DNA of 64,000 bases from Pseudomonas veronii (GTDB taxonomy: Bacteria > Pseudomonadota > Gammaproteobacteria > Pseudomonadales > Pseudomonadaceae), in the NCBI RefSeq assembly GCF_001439695.1, contig NZ_JYLL01000019.1, forward strand, positions 1 through 64,000, in the 5' to 3' direction. Positions 1 to 8,324 of this stretch are shown in pieces; positions within the stretch are counted from its first letter, which is position 1, and every line of letters begins with the position of its first letter. Below the pieces are notes generated by a model. That model was not told where the DNA came from. It saw nothing but the letters and a program-made list of their open reading frames with translations, and made no database searches. The position numbers and the translations under genes were made by a program.

Positions 1-230
1 GCGACGCAGGGGGCTCCCAGACCCAAGTGATGATCCGCAGGACTTGTTGTGAGCAATTACTCAGCTAACAGCCGTCGGCGCTTCGCGCCGACAGTGTACA
101 AATGCGTTTTTACACACTCTGGGCCGACTTCGGCCTATCGCAACCGGCAGATTACTCTTTCTCCAGCGCGATACGTCCAAGCCGACTTGGTGAAAGACGA
201 CATTGAGGCGTTCGCAGCCCTTTGGACTCT
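1..230. other. Non-coding left edge
   Basis: I see no convincing gene here. A perfect 8-bp stem with a TTC loop lies at 74-92, downstream of the leftward LysE-family gene. It is not followed by a T-run on either strand, so it is at best a weak terminator. Confidence 0.4.
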
Positions 231-881
231 TCAGAGTCTGACCCCGATTACCTGCTGAAAGACACCCACTGAATCAGTGATCAACATCCCGGCCAGGTAC
301 ACCATCAACACCGCCACACCCGCATCCAACCAGCGCCACACCACTGGCGCCTGGAACAGCCGCGTCAAACGCTGACATCCCAGCGCCAGTATCACAAACC
401 ACACCAACGATGCCGTCATCGCGCCACTCGCGAACAGTGCTTGTTGGCCGGTGGGTTTGGCTGCGCCGATCGAGCCGATCAGCACGACGGTATCAAGCCA
501 GGCGTAGGGATTGGCAAACCCGAGCACCAGTGCGGTGCGCAGCAAGCCTCGTTGCGAGTGACCGCCTTGCGTGTTGGGCATGGACTGGTTACGTAGGCAG
601 GCCAGCAAGCGTTGACCGCCAAACCAAAGCAAATACGCCGCACCGGACAGCAGCAACAGCGCCACCACACCCGGCCGACTTCCCAGCAATGAACCCAACC
701 CTGCGACGCCAACAGCGATCAGTAGGACATCGGCGAGTACGCAGATAGCAACCACGGCCCAGATCGGACCCCGGCCCACACCTTGGCGGATGACCAAGGT
801 GTCTTTCGGACCAGGCGCGGCGAACAGCCCCATGCCCAAAAGCAAGCCTTCGAGGTAAAGAGCGTTGAAGTTTAGAAGCAT
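231..881 (-). CDS. LysE/ArgO-family amino-acid exporter
   Basis: A 216-residue inner-membrane protein made almost wholly of hydrophobic helices, the usual size for LysE/RhtB exporters. The N-terminal stretch around residues 18-30 carries the family APGPKDTLVIRQG signature, and AWLDTVVLIGS in the second half matches the LysE/ArgO branch (NPYAWLD motif). Members export basic or other amino acids by proton exchange. The substrate cannot be told from sequence. The ATG at 881 has no strong SD. No LysR partner lies directly beside it, unlike classical lysE-lysG or argO-argP pairs; the next gene to the right is a small uncertain ORF. Confidence 0.85.
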   Translation of the reverse strand: MLLNFNALYLEGLLLGMGLFAAPGPKDTLVIRQGVGRGPIWAVVAICVLADVLLIAVGVAGLGSLLGSRPGVVALLLLSGAAYLLWFGGQRLLACLRNQSMPNTQGGHSQRGLLRTALVLGFANPYAWLDTVVLIGSIGAAKPTGQQALFASGAMTASLVWFVILALGCQRLTRLFQAPVVWRWLDAGVAVLMVYLAGMLITDSVGVFQQVIGVRL

Positions 882-963
882 GGGATGTTCGAACCCGCTA
901 GAATATTAGAGAAGTTGAATCGGTTGATTACCGAACTTGGTGTGCGGACGTTTATGGCACTAT

Positions 964-1155
964 TTAAATTGATGGTTGCGAGCGGGAAAAATTTAGCAGC
1001 GTTTGAACAAAGGAAAATGAATCTTTAGTGGCCTGAGAGATTGCTGAATATCCATCAACAATTTTTTTGTAGTCCTGCAACATGGCATCAGACATTTGCA
1101 GGATGCCGAAGCCTGATCGAACAATGGATTCACAGCACGTTTTTATTTGAGTCAT
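964..1155 (-). CDS. Possible small hypothetical protein
   Basis: A 63-residue reading frame starting MTQIKTCCESIV in a locally AT-rich stretch. It looks helical and soluble and I do not recognise it. An in-frame GTG at 1194 would add 13 residues, but the ATG at 1155 has a weak GGAT upstream. The only support is amino-acid composition and the lower GC content compared with neighbours. It may be a recently acquired gene or chance. Confidence 0.3.
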   Translation of the reverse strand: MTQIKTCCESIVRSGFGILQMSDAMLQDYKKIVDGYSAISQATKDSFSFVQTLLNFSRSQPSI

Positions 1156-1387
1156 CGCTATATCCAAAGATGATTGTAAAGGAATGCAACACACACAAGG
1201 TTCGCAAGCATGCGAGAAACCACGACACTGGATGTAGCCAACCCAAAAGGGACCTATCCATGTCCTTCACCACGTCGCTAGCAGGTCGCAAGTGTGCATC
1301 GCTCGATATACGTAGCGGCGAGCAGGTTGTCCTTTTTGGCGAACAACGTGACGACTATCACCAAGGACCGGAGATCAACACTCGAAT

Positions 1388-2080
1388 ATGAACATCAGAA
1401 CACGCGATACGCTTCGAGCCTTGGTTATGCGACGCAGCCGAGAACTGGGAAAGCCCCTGACAGCCCTGGCCAAAGAAGCCGGCATTTCCCGAACCTACCT
1501 CTACGGATTGACCGGCGGAGCCTCACAAGATCCCTCAGTACGCACCCTGATCAAACTGGCCAAGGCGTTGCAGGTTTCGCCGCTGCTGTTATTCCGCTAC
1601 TTCGCCGACCTGGCTGGCGCACCGGGCGATGCCTGTTCAATGGCAACCACTAATCGCGCCACCGGCCTGCGTGACCCCAGCGACATAGCTGTCTTCAACG
1701 CGGATGTCACCACCCCAGACCAGACCGTGGTGCTGCCCGGTGAGACGTTTCAGAAAACCTGGGAGATCCAGAACCTTGGCGCCCGCCCGTGGCGCGGTCG
1801 GAAATTGGTACGGGTCGACGGCGAATACGTAATCGCTCGCCGCAGCGCGTCCGGCGTTCCCTTGGAAGTGGTGATGGACACCCACCTGCGCAGCCTGAAC
1901 AACGAAATCCCCATCGCCGACACCCTGCCCGGCCAGCCGGTACGTATCAGCGTGGAGTTCGGCGCCCCAAGGGAGACCTGCACACTCACGTCGATCTGGC
2001 GTATCGAAGATGAACAGGGCCAGCCTTGTTATGGACCCGCCTTCATCCTGCATGTAATCGTCAACGTCATGGCACGTTAA
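1388..2080 (+). CDS. XRE-family regulator with C-terminal NBR1-type Ig-like domain
   Basis: 230 residues in two parts. Residues about 5-65 form a Cro/CI helix-turn-helix (ALAKEAGISRTYLYGLTGG, then LIKLAKALQVSPLLLF). Residues about 95-228 read as an NBR1-like Ig domain: VVLPGETFQKTWEIQNLG, a run of beta strands, and a final ...GPAFILHVIVNV strand. In eukaryotic autophagy receptors this domain is called FW; in bacteria it occurs mostly fused to XRE HTHs or in surface proteins. The likely role is a DNA-binding regulator whose Ig domain contacts another protein. It is a stand-alone gene preceded by roughly 230 bp without a recognisable gene. Confidence 0.8.
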   Translation: MNIRTRDTLRALVMRRSRELGKPLTALAKEAGISRTYLYGLTGGASQDPSVRTLIKLAKALQVSPLLLFRYFADLAGAPGDACSMATTNRATGLRDPSDIAVFNADVTTPDQTVVLPGETFQKTWEIQNLGARPWRGRKLVRVDGEYVIARRSASGVPLEVVMDTHLRSLNNEIPIADTLPGQPVRISVEFGAPRETCTLTSIWRIEDEQGQPCYGPAFILHVIVNVMAR

Positions 2081-2342
2081 GGTCCGACGGGAGCCCCACA
2101 AATCTGTCCAAAACTCTGTGCCTGATGACGGGCGTCTATCAATGTAGACCGCAACGGCATTTACACCTCCATAAAAATAAAACCTCGACTACTGTATTAA
2201 ACCAACTAACCCCCTCTTCCTTATTACACAAAATCAAAAAAACACATTGCACGCCCCTTCAACTCATCCAAAAGTCTTAACTCCCTACTAATAGGTCGTG
2301 GTTTTGCAAACAGACGTTGACGCATTTATCCCGCCAGGAATA

Positions 2343-2455
2343 AGGAACTCCAAAGGGGCTGGCGGTTTATCTCAATGGCGCGCGGATCAATGAAGCGTTC
2401 CGCGATACCGTGAATTTCGACCTGATGCCCAGCGTGGCCATCGACCACGCTGATG
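2343..2455 (+). pseudogene. Remnant of a TonB-dependent outer-membrane receptor (plug domain)
   Basis: Translating from 2344 gives a peptide beginning GTPKGLAVYLNGARINEAF and continuing DTVNFDLMPSVAIDHADA. This is the conserved plug-domain signature of FecA-like TonB receptors (GTPQGLAVYQNGVRINEAFGDTV...). It is preceded by an in-frame TAA at 2341, loses similarity after about residue 38, and runs into the LysR gene's 3' end. Only about 110 bp of a gene normally over 2 kb survives. The rest of 2081-2528 contains no other gene I can support and is relatively AT-rich between 2160 and 2290. Confidence 0.7.
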
Positions 2456-2528
2456 CATGCCGGTTTCAATGTGAAGTTCTGAGTCGCTCAGCGTCTGAAC
2501 CAATCCGGTACAGGCCCCACCGCGTCCC

Positions 2529-3416
2529 CTACGTCACCTGCGCTTCCTCCAACAGCCAACGCGCAAATACCTGGATGGGCGCGCGGCTCAGTTCAAGCGG
2601 TTCGGGTAGCACGAGGCAAAAGGCCTTGGCGACATTCTTCTCTTGTGGCCATGGCGCGACCAGCCGGCCTTGCGCCAGTTCGGCTTCCACGTACAGGCGC
2701 GGTACGAGTGCCACGCCGAGCCCCGCCAGCGCGGCTTCGATCAGCATCGCATGCAAATCGTAACGCGCGCCCATCGCGGCGTTGCTCAGGACAATCCCGG
2801 TTTGCTGGGCGTAACGCTGCCAGGCATCCGGGTTCTGTCGTCGGTGTAATCGCGGCAATGAATCCAGAGCCGTTGCCTGCTTGCCCGGCTTCAGCAGGCC
2901 AGGGTGACAAACCGGAATTAACACTTCGTTCAACAGGCGGTGCGTCTGCATGCCCGTCCATGCCGGGTGCTCAAAATGGATGGCGGCATCGAAACCGCTG
3001 CCGGCGAGCACGAACGGTTCCATACGTTCCGAGAGGTGCACGCAGATATTCGGGTGTTGCTGGCCAAAGCCGGCCAACCGCGGAATTAGCCAGCGCAGGG
3101 CAAAGGTTGGGCTGACGGCGATATCCAGGCTGGCGCCGTCGCTGGGCTGGCCCATCAAATACTGGCTGTCCCTGTCGAGCCGGTCGAGTAGTTCGCGCAC
3201 TTGGGCCGCGTAGCGCTCACCGTTGGGCAAGAGCCGCACACGGTTGCCAACACGCTCGAATAACGTGACCCCCAGAAACGCCTCCAGACGGCCTATCTGC
3301 CGGCTGATGGCGCCTTCAGTCAGGGCCAACTCGTCTGCGGCACGGGCGAAACTGCCATGCCGGGCTGCGGCTTCAAAGGCCATCAGGGCAGCGTTACTCG
3401 GGAGCTTTCGACGCAT
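2529..3416 (-). CDS. LysR-family transcriptional regulator (GcvA-like)
   Basis: 295 residues. The winged HTH lies at about 5-65 (ALMAFEAAARHGSFARAADELALTE, SRQIGRLEAFLGVTLFER), followed by a LysR substrate-binding domain. The sequence is closest to the GcvA/AmpR-type subgroup. The second ATG (3416) is chosen because the AGGA lies 6 bases from it but directly abuts the first ATG (3422). The gene is divergent from the small gene at 3540, with a perfect inverted repeat in between (3450-3525), so that gene is the probable target. Confidence 0.9.
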   Translation of the reverse strand: MRRKLPSNAALMAFEAAARHGSFARAADELALTEGAISRQIGRLEAFLGVTLFERVGNRVRLLPNGERYAAQVRELLDRLDRDSQYLMGQPSDGASLDIAVSPTFALRWLIPRLAGFGQQHPNICVHLSERMEPFVLAGSGFDAAIHFEHPAWTGMQTHRLLNEVLIPVCHPGLLKPGKQATALDSLPRLHRRQNPDAWQRYAQQTGIVLSNAAMGARYDLHAMLIEAALAGLGVALVPRLYVEAELAQGRLVAPWPQEKNVAKAFCLVLPEPLELSRAPIQVFARWLLEEAQVT

Positions 3417-3449
3417 GGGCATTCCTGGTTCAAGTCAAGGCCTCCACCT

Positions 3450-3525
3450 TGATGTTTAATCACTGAAGAGTGCCGAAAAGTCGTTTTATGGATCATTACC
3501 GTGTCACTAGCATGATTAAACATCA
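3450..3525. promoter_or_regulatory. Divergent promoter with perfect 13-bp inverted repeat
   Basis: TGATGTTTAATCA at 3450-3462 and its exact reverse complement at 3513-3525 are 63 bp apart start to start, or six helical turns. A second inverted pair, TGTCACT (3502-3508) and AGTGACA (3534-3540), overlaps the right arm and the start codon of the divergent gene. The position between a LysR gene and its divergent neighbour suggests binding and looping by the LysR protein. Confidence 0.65.
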
Positions 3526-3539
3526 ACCAACGAAGTGAC

Positions 3540-4052
3540 ATGATGATTTATACAGTCGAATGCAACTACGCTGACCCCGCGAGCGAAGCTGAGTGGAATG
3601 CGTTTTACAGCCTGGAAAAACTGCCAGCGCTGATCTCGGTGAGCGGATTCAGCTCCTCGCAGCGTTTCAAAGCCTTGAGCGGCGATTGCCCGGCCTACCT
3701 GGCCCTGCATTCAGTCGACACGCTTGCCGTATTGCAGAGCGACGAGTACCGCCAAAAAGGGGGAGGCAATTTTGCCCGTTGGCAGTCGCACATCACTGAT
3801 TGGAAGCGCAACCTCTATGCCGGGCTGGACCGGGCAGTTGGCGTGGGCGCCGACGAATTCCTGTTGGTCAGTGAACAAGGCCCTCAAGTACTGATTGGAT
3901 TGGGCCTTACACCTGTAGCGCTGCACGCGGTTGCGTTGGACAAGAACCCTGCACACCGTTGGCTGGCCAAACTGGGTTGCACTCAGGCAAGGGGCAGCGA
4001 TCTGCAGGGGCTGAAGGTATATAGCGCAATGACCATGCAGTTAGTGTCATGA
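3540..4052 (+). CDS. Conserved hypothetical protein, DUF4286/Dabb-like fold
   Basis: 170 residues starting MMIYTVECNY. The first 100 residues (EWNAFYSLEKLPALISVSGF then a Phe/Arg/Tyr-containing strand) resemble ferredoxin-like alpha/beta barrel proteins such as DUF4286, which bind small molecules or act as dimeric oxygenases and isomerases. The C-terminal 70 residues may be a second, diverged copy of the same fold. No catalytic residues can be assigned. It is divergent from the LysR gene, which probably controls it. The second ATG at 3543 is an equally good start. Confidence 0.7.
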   Translation: MMIYTVECNYADPASEAEWNAFYSLEKLPALISVSGFSSSQRFKALSGDCPAYLALHSVDTLAVLQSDEYRQKGGGNFARWQSHITDWKRNLYAGLDRAVGVGADEFLLVSEQGPQVLIGLGLTPVALHAVALDKNPAHRWLAKLGCTQARGSDLQGLKVYSAMTMQLVS

Positions 4053-4422
4053 GCCACGCGGACATAAATCACTGGAGGCTTGCCGGCCGGCACAGGATTG
4101 GAAATCCATATTTAAGCGCCCGAAGCATAATCGTTCTAACTGTGGTCTGAATCGCCCCTGATTTACTGGTCGAATCTGACGGACTGCTTTTAGCCGATTT
4201 CTCCCGGTTTGGGGAACCATAGAAATGTGTCCGTTCTGCACAATCGAAAGCAGCACCTCTCGGGCGGCCACTTCGGGTCGGTATCCCACCTATCGCTTGA
4301 TCTAGGTTTTGCACGCGCCCGCCGCGTGGAGCTGATCCTGGAGCGCTGACGCGTGGGTCTTTTTTTTCCGGCGCAGAACAGTGATCATCGCCCTCCCCAC
4401 CAAACCCCGAGGAAGCGAGACC
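4053..4422. other. Gene-poor gap
   Basis: No ORF with family-like composition. There is a 12-bp palindrome TGCCGGCCGGCA near 4080 and a run of eight Ts near 4352-4360 preceded by a weak CGCGT/ACGCG stem, possibly the end of a lost rightward gene. Nothing else is recognised. Confidence 0.4.
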
Positions 4423-4752
4423 ATGGAATTGACGCTGGAAGCGGTTGCGCTCTTCGCACTGAAACTGGTGTACGAGACCGACGGCGGCAGCCCGGTCTTG
4501 CGTGACGATCTGGTGATGGACGGGTACGAGCGGGAAGTGTTTGGGTTACTGGTGCGGCAGCGGGATTTGGCTGCGATTCAACGCAAGATCGAGGAATGCG
4601 TGGTGCAGGCGCTGGAGGCATTGGGCGGCGCCCACACGGTGCTGGGGCGGGAGTTGCGGCGGTTGGCGACTGACGTGCAAAACGTCCATCAACTCGACGC
4701 ACTGCCCACGCCGCTAACCACCCTCAAGGACTATTTGAAAGACATCCTGTGA
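4423..4752 (+). CDS. Conserved hypothetical protein
   Basis: 109 residues from the ATG at 4423, which has AGGA about 11 bases upstream; an in-frame GTG 42 bases earlier is less likely. The protein is Leu/Ala/Glu-rich and probably all-helical (MELTLEAVALFALKLVYETD...), with no signal peptide, Cys or membrane segment. I do not recognise the family. It stands alone, followed at 45 bp by the convergent RhtB-type exporter. Confidence 0.6.
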   Translation: MELTLEAVALFALKLVYETDGGSPVLRDDLVMDGYEREVFGLLVRQRDLAAIQRKIEECVVQALEALGGAHTVLGRELRRLATDVQNVHQLDALPTPLTTLKDYLKDIL

Positions 4753-4796
4753 ATCGCTGATCAGCGTGCCGGCCGCGGCCAAAAGCGCATGCCCGG

Positions 4797-5432
4797 TTAG
4801 CGCCGCCCTTCAACCGCCATCCGCACGGCCAAGCCCATCAGCACCGAGCCCATCAGCCAGCGCTGCACCACCTGCCAACCGGGCCGGGTGACGAAAAACA
4901 CCGCGATGGAGCCCGCCATCATGGCAATCATTGCGTTGACGCTCACGCTGATGAAAATCTGCGTGAAGCCCAGCACCAGGGATTGCGTCAGCACACTGCC
5001 GTGGCCGTTCGGGTCGATGAACTGAGGCAGCAACGACAGGTACATCACCGCGACTTTAGGATTCAGCAGGTTGGTCACAAAGCCCATCATGAACAGCTTG
5101 CGCGGGCTATCCAGGGGCAGGTCCCGCACCTGAAAAGGCGAACGACCACCCGGCTTGACCGCCTGCCAGGCCAGGTAGACCAGGTACAACGCACCGCCGA
5201 GCCGCAGCGCGTCATACGCCAAGGGAACCGCCATCACCAACGCGGTGATACCCAATGCCGCGCACAGCATGTAAACGATAAACCCCAACGCCACCCCGCC
5301 CAGGGAGATCATCCCGGCCATGCGTCCCTGGCAAATCGAGCGGGAAATGAGGTAAATCATGTTCGGCCCGGGCGTCAGCACCATGCCGAGTGAGATCAGC
5401 GCGTAGGCAAGCAAGCTGGACATATCGGGCAT
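4797..5432 (-). CDS. LysE/RhtB-family translocator
   Basis: 211 residues, six predicted membrane helices, with the family start YALISLGMVLTPGPNMIYLISR and the NPKVAVMYLSLLPQF motif near residue 125. It probably exports an amino acid or homoserine-lactone-like compound; the substrate is unknown. The start at 5432 has AGGAG 8 bases upstream. It belongs to the RhtB branch, so it is not a recent duplicate of the ArgO-like exporter at 231-881. Confidence 0.9.
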   Translation of the reverse strand: MPDMSSLLAYALISLGMVLTPGPNMIYLISRSICQGRMAGMISLGGVALGFIVYMLCAALGITALVMAVPLAYDALRLGGALYLVYLAWQAVKPGGRSPFQVRDLPLDSPRKLFMMGFVTNLLNPKVAVMYLSLLPQFIDPNGHGSVLTQSLVLGFTQIFISVSVNAMIAMMAGSIAVFFVTRPGWQVVQRWLMGSVLMGLAVRMAVEGRR

Positions 5433-5598
5433 TGTTTAGCTCCTGGATTTTTATTCTGCCGGCGTGAAATCCTTCGCCGACGTTGCAGTGTCAGGCGCCA
5501 TGGTAGGGCGTTGAAAAGCAGGGCGTTAGATACAGATCCACGAGCAAAACGTCATACACCGGCTGGCGATTACCGGCTCACTCACCCAGGACAGGCAC

Positions 5599-5970
5599 AT
5601 GATCGACTTCAACAACAAAGGCTTCTTCAAACTCAAGCAAAACAACGAATACGCCGAACGCGTTGCCGCCCTGCTGCTGGACGGCGAAGAAGTGATCGAT
5701 GCCTACAAAGCCATGCGCGACGGCGTGGTCTTCACCACCAAGCGCATCATCGCGGTGAACGTGCAGGGGATTACCGGCAGCAAGAAGGACTTCACCTCGC
5801 TGCCGTACAAAAACATCGTGGCGTATTCGGTGGAAACCTCCGGGACGTTCGATCTGGATTCGGAGTTGGAGATTTACTTCTCGTCGCTGGGGAAAGTGAA
5901 ATTCGAGTTCACGGGGAAGACTTCGATTGTTGAAATCTCGCGGATCATTTCCAAGCACCTGCTGGCGTGA
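5599..5970 (+). CDS. Bacterial PH-domain protein (bPH family)
   Basis: 123 residues, essentially one bacterial pleckstrin-homology domain: LLDGEEVIDAYKAMRDGVVFTTKRIIAVNVQGITG, then SLPYKNIVAYSVETSG, FDLDSELEIYFSS and a C-terminal helix. This matches the PF08000-type proteins, small cytoplasmic proteins that form ring-like oligomers and have no assigned enzymatic function. The ATG follows an AGGACAGG ribosome site. It is a monocistronic gene. Confidence 0.85.
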   Translation: MIDFNNKGFFKLKQNNEYAERVAALLLDGEEVIDAYKAMRDGVVFTTKRIIAVNVQGITGSKKDFTSLPYKNIVAYSVETSGTFDLDSELEIYFSSLGKVKFEFTGKTSIVEISRIISKHLLA

Positions 5971-6164
5971 TCAGCGGGCAGAAAAAGACCTTGGCGCAGG
6001 AGGAATGAGACGTTTGGCAATCGCAGTGGTGACCACATTGATTTATGGAATGGACGGCGATTGACGGATTGGCTGAGCTACCCGCGAATTCAGTTGGGGT
6101 TCTCGATCGAAGGGACGTTCTCGGATTATCACGACTCCAGGGAAATATGGTTTTGGAGGGTTAT

Positions 6165-6392
6165 ATGAAGGTATGTAAGGCGGTCGTGTTCGTGTTTTTG
6201 GTGGTTGCCGTCGCTGTTGGGGTGTTTAACGGTGTGGTGATGGCGGTGGCGGCGTACTTTGGGCCGTTTTATGAGGGGGATGCGGAGCAGACTCGGAACT
6301 TTGGGATTTGGTTGGTGGGGAACGGGGTCACTGTTGTGGGGGCGGTTGTGGGTGGGGTGGTTTGGTATTGCAGGTATTTGGGGCGGGGCTGA
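6165..6392 (+). CDS. Small two-helix membrane protein
   Basis: 75 residues from the ATG at 6165, chosen because a GGAGGG sits 5 bases upstream; the frame is open for another 40 codons but that extension looks non-coding. Two hydrophobic segments (about residues 3-30 and 48-68) flank a short loop containing FYEGDAEQTRNFGIW. It is Val-rich and GTG-codon-rich, with codon use unlike its neighbours. Function unknown. Confidence 0.6.
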   Translation: MKVCKAVVFVFLVVAVAVGVFNGVVMAVAAYFGPFYEGDAEQTRNFGIWLVGNGVTVVGAVVGGVVWYCRYLGRG

Positions 6393-6458
6393 TGCACCGC
6401 GCCCACATTTGAGGGGATGTCCTTATCGGTGTAAGGGCTTCAGAACGACGCAGGTTTT

Positions 6459-6567
6459 ATGTGGGAGTTGTCGAGCCCCAGCGAGGCTGCGATGCAGGCG
6501 CTGCGGTCTGGCAGGTGTCACGCGGTGATCCCATCGCAGCCTCGCCGGGGCTCGACAACTCCCACAT
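6459..6567. repeat. REPIN-like inverted repeat
   Basis: Arms of 21 bp (starting ATGTGGGAGTTGTCGAG) are perfect inverted repeats at 6459-6479 and 6547-6567. Inner arms (GAGGCTGCGATG / CATCGCAGCCTC) extend the cruciform. It lies between two convergent genes. Confidence 0.85.
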
Positions 6568-6579
6568 GGGGTCAGGCGA

Positions 6580-6957
6580 TCACTCAGGTTGAAACGTCGC
6601 CAGGTAGGCCAGGATGTTGTCGATCTTTTCCTGATCGCTGATGCCCCAGAAGATCATGCGCGTGCCGCTCACCACCTTCTTCGGCGCCTCGATATAGGCC
6701 GCGAGTTTTTCCCGGGTCCAGACCACCCCGGAGTTTTTCATCGCATCTGAATACTGATAGTCGGGAGTGGTGCCGGCTGGCCTGCCGATGATGCCATTGA
6801 GTTCGGGGCCAAAGCCGCCGCGCGCGCCCTCGCCGATGCTATGGCAGCCGCCGCAGGTTTTGGCGAAGAGCTTGCCACCCGCGTCGGCATCGCCGGCGGC
6901 GCAGGCTGCGCCGGTGTTGAGGATCAGGACGAAGGTCAGTAACGCGCGGTACTTCAT
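6580..6957 (-). CDS. Cytochrome c2-like monohaem protein, periplasmic
   Basis: 125 residues. The signal peptide is about residues 1-21 (ending GAACAAG). Haem attachment is CGGCH at 35-39, and the probable axial Met is in GTRMIF near residue 100. Size and the GPELNGIIGRPAG loop fit class I cytochrome c2, soluble electron carriers of the periplasm. No oxidase or dehydrogenase gene is adjacent, so its partner is unknown. The COQ7-like gene lies upstream on the same strand, 42 bp away. Confidence 0.9.
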   Translation of the reverse strand: MKYRALLTFVLILNTGAACAAGDADAGGKLFAKTCGGCHSIGEGARGGFGPELNGIIGRPAGTTPDYQYSDAMKNSGVVWTREKLAAYIEAPKKVVSGTRMIFWGISDQEKIDNILAYLATFQPE

Positions 6958-6999
6958 AAGGGCTCCACATCGGGTGATACGGGTAATTATGCCGGTTTG

Positions 7000-7494
7000 T
7001 CAGGAACGCATGCCCATCCAGATCACCGCTTCGGTCCACGCCGTCACCACCGGCGCCAGCGCCCTGAACCACGGGTCGTCCCGCTCGATCTGCGCGGCAG
7101 AGTGATCATGGTGGTGCTGTTCCTCCTCGACGATCGTGGCAATCGCGGCCACGGCCAGCGGGTCGATGTCACGCAATGTGTGGAGTTGATGGGCCAGGTG
7201 CCTGAGGACCACACTCTCGACCGCAACCGTGGTGGCAACAATCGCTTTGCGGCCGCACAGACCGGTGATCAGCCCCAGTACCAGGCCGCCGAGACCGCAT
7301 AGCCAGTAACTGCGGCAGCGGCGGTAACCCCGTCGTCGCAATTCGGCCTGGAACACGGCGCGGTGGCGGCGCTCGTGGGAGAGGAACTCCTTGAGTTCAT
7401 CGACCTTGTCGCGGGCAAACACACGCGCCATGAACAACTGGCCGCTGTAGATACAGATCGCCCCATGCTCGCCGGCATGGTCGACTTTGATCAT
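7000..7494 (-). CDS. COQ7-like di-iron protein (demethoxyubiquinone hydroxylase family)
   Basis: 164 residues of ferritin-like four-helix type. The di-iron motifs of COQ7 are visible: DHAGEHGA near the start, LSHERRH, AVESVV, and EEEQHHHDH near the end. A Cys/Gly-rich hydrophobic hairpin (WLCGLGGLVLGLITGLCG) matches the membrane-binding part of COQ7. COQ7 enzymes hydroxylate the ubiquinone precursor. Pseudomonads also carry a full-length coq7, so this may be a paralogue. The N-terminus begins right at the first iron motif, shorter than usual (see findings). Confidence 0.75.
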   Translation of the reverse strand: MIKVDHAGEHGAICIYSGQLFMARVFARDKVDELKEFLSHERRHRAVFQAELRRRGYRRCRSYWLCGLGGLVLGLITGLCGRKAIVATTVAVESVVLRHLAHQLHTLRDIDPLAVAAIATIVEEEQHHHDHSAAQIERDDPWFRALAPVVTAWTEAVIWMGMRS

Positions 7495-7739
7495 GCGGTT
7501 GCAAGGTCGTTGTCGATCAGTGGGGTCGCGCGAGTGGTCACGGTTGACGGCCTTGTGTCACGGCCTCAAGCAAGCGGACCGGGAGTGGGTGGAAAAGCGC
7601 CCGTATCGTGCAGCAGCACCCGGCAAATGCGCAACCTAGACGCGCAAAACGACCATCCATCGCTCAGCGCATATCGGATCGAACCTAATCCGCTCCGCCC
7701 CACTCCACCCTACTGAACCCTGATGGTGGAGTAAGGATC

Positions 7740-8120
7740 ATGGCTCAGCCATCGATTTTAGTGCTGGAAGACGACGAAATCATTCGCGCGTTAATGGTGG
7801 ACGTGTTGGAGGATTTCGGCGCACATGTCACCTCGTTTCCTTCGGCGGATGAAGGCATGATCTACCTGGAGCGGGCCGATGACCCGGTGGACCTGATTGT
7901 GAGTGATATCCAGATGCCTGGTTTACTCAACGGCTATGACCTGAGTCGAGTGGTGGCCCATCGCTGGCCGTCGGTGCCGGTGCTGCTGACGTCCGGCAAC
8001 ACCGGGCTGGCGGCGCAGCTGGGGGGATCGGTACGCTTCCTGCCCAAGCCGTGGAGCACCGAACATCTGCTCGAATGCGTACAAACCGCACTGACCCGGC
8101 AGGGCGCGTCGATGCATTGA
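7740..8120 (+). CDS. Single-domain response regulator (CheY-like receiver)
   Basis: 126 residues, one receiver domain with no output domain. The acidic pocket is DD at 11-12, the phospho-acceptor Asp56 is in IVSDIQMPG, the conserved Ser/Thr is in LLTSG, and the Lys is in FLPKPW. The ATG at 7740 has GGAGTAAGG upstream. No histidine kinase is adjacent. Likely a phospho-relay or stand-alone signalling protein whose partner lies elsewhere. Confidence 0.9.
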   Translation: MAQPSILVLEDDEIIRALMVDVLEDFGAHVTSFPSADEGMIYLERADDPVDLIVSDIQMPGLLNGYDLSRVVAHRWPSVPVLLTSGNTGLAAQLGGSVRFLPKPWSTEHLLECVQTALTRQGASMH

Positions 8121-8263
8121 TAGCTTCGCGATATCGCTTTGCTCAACGTCACGACGGGCTGGCAGTGGGCTCCGATTTACGGTGCCCACGGTGAATGAAG
8201 ATTCCCACTCCTGAGTAGTCTCGTTTTGACTCAATAGGTTTATAGCGACTGCCTTCTTACCCG

Positions 8264-8313
8264 CTGTAAGTTCGGTTCGCGTCGACAGTGTTCGCCGCAA
8301 ACCGAACTTACAG
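8264..8313 (+). promoter_or_regulatory. Leader hairpin abutting a ribosome-binding site
   Basis: CTGTAAGTTCGGTT (8264-8277) and its perfect complement (8300-8313) form a 14-bp stem with a 22-base loop. The stem ends at the first base of GAGGA, the SD of the small gene at 8325. Confidence 0.7.
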
Positions 8314-8324
8314 AGGAAACCGTG

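Noticed and set aside
1041..1391. 116-codon plus-strand frame before the XRE gene
   Set aside because: No SD, odd composition, overlaps the possible minus-strand small gene; probably chance in AT-richer DNA.
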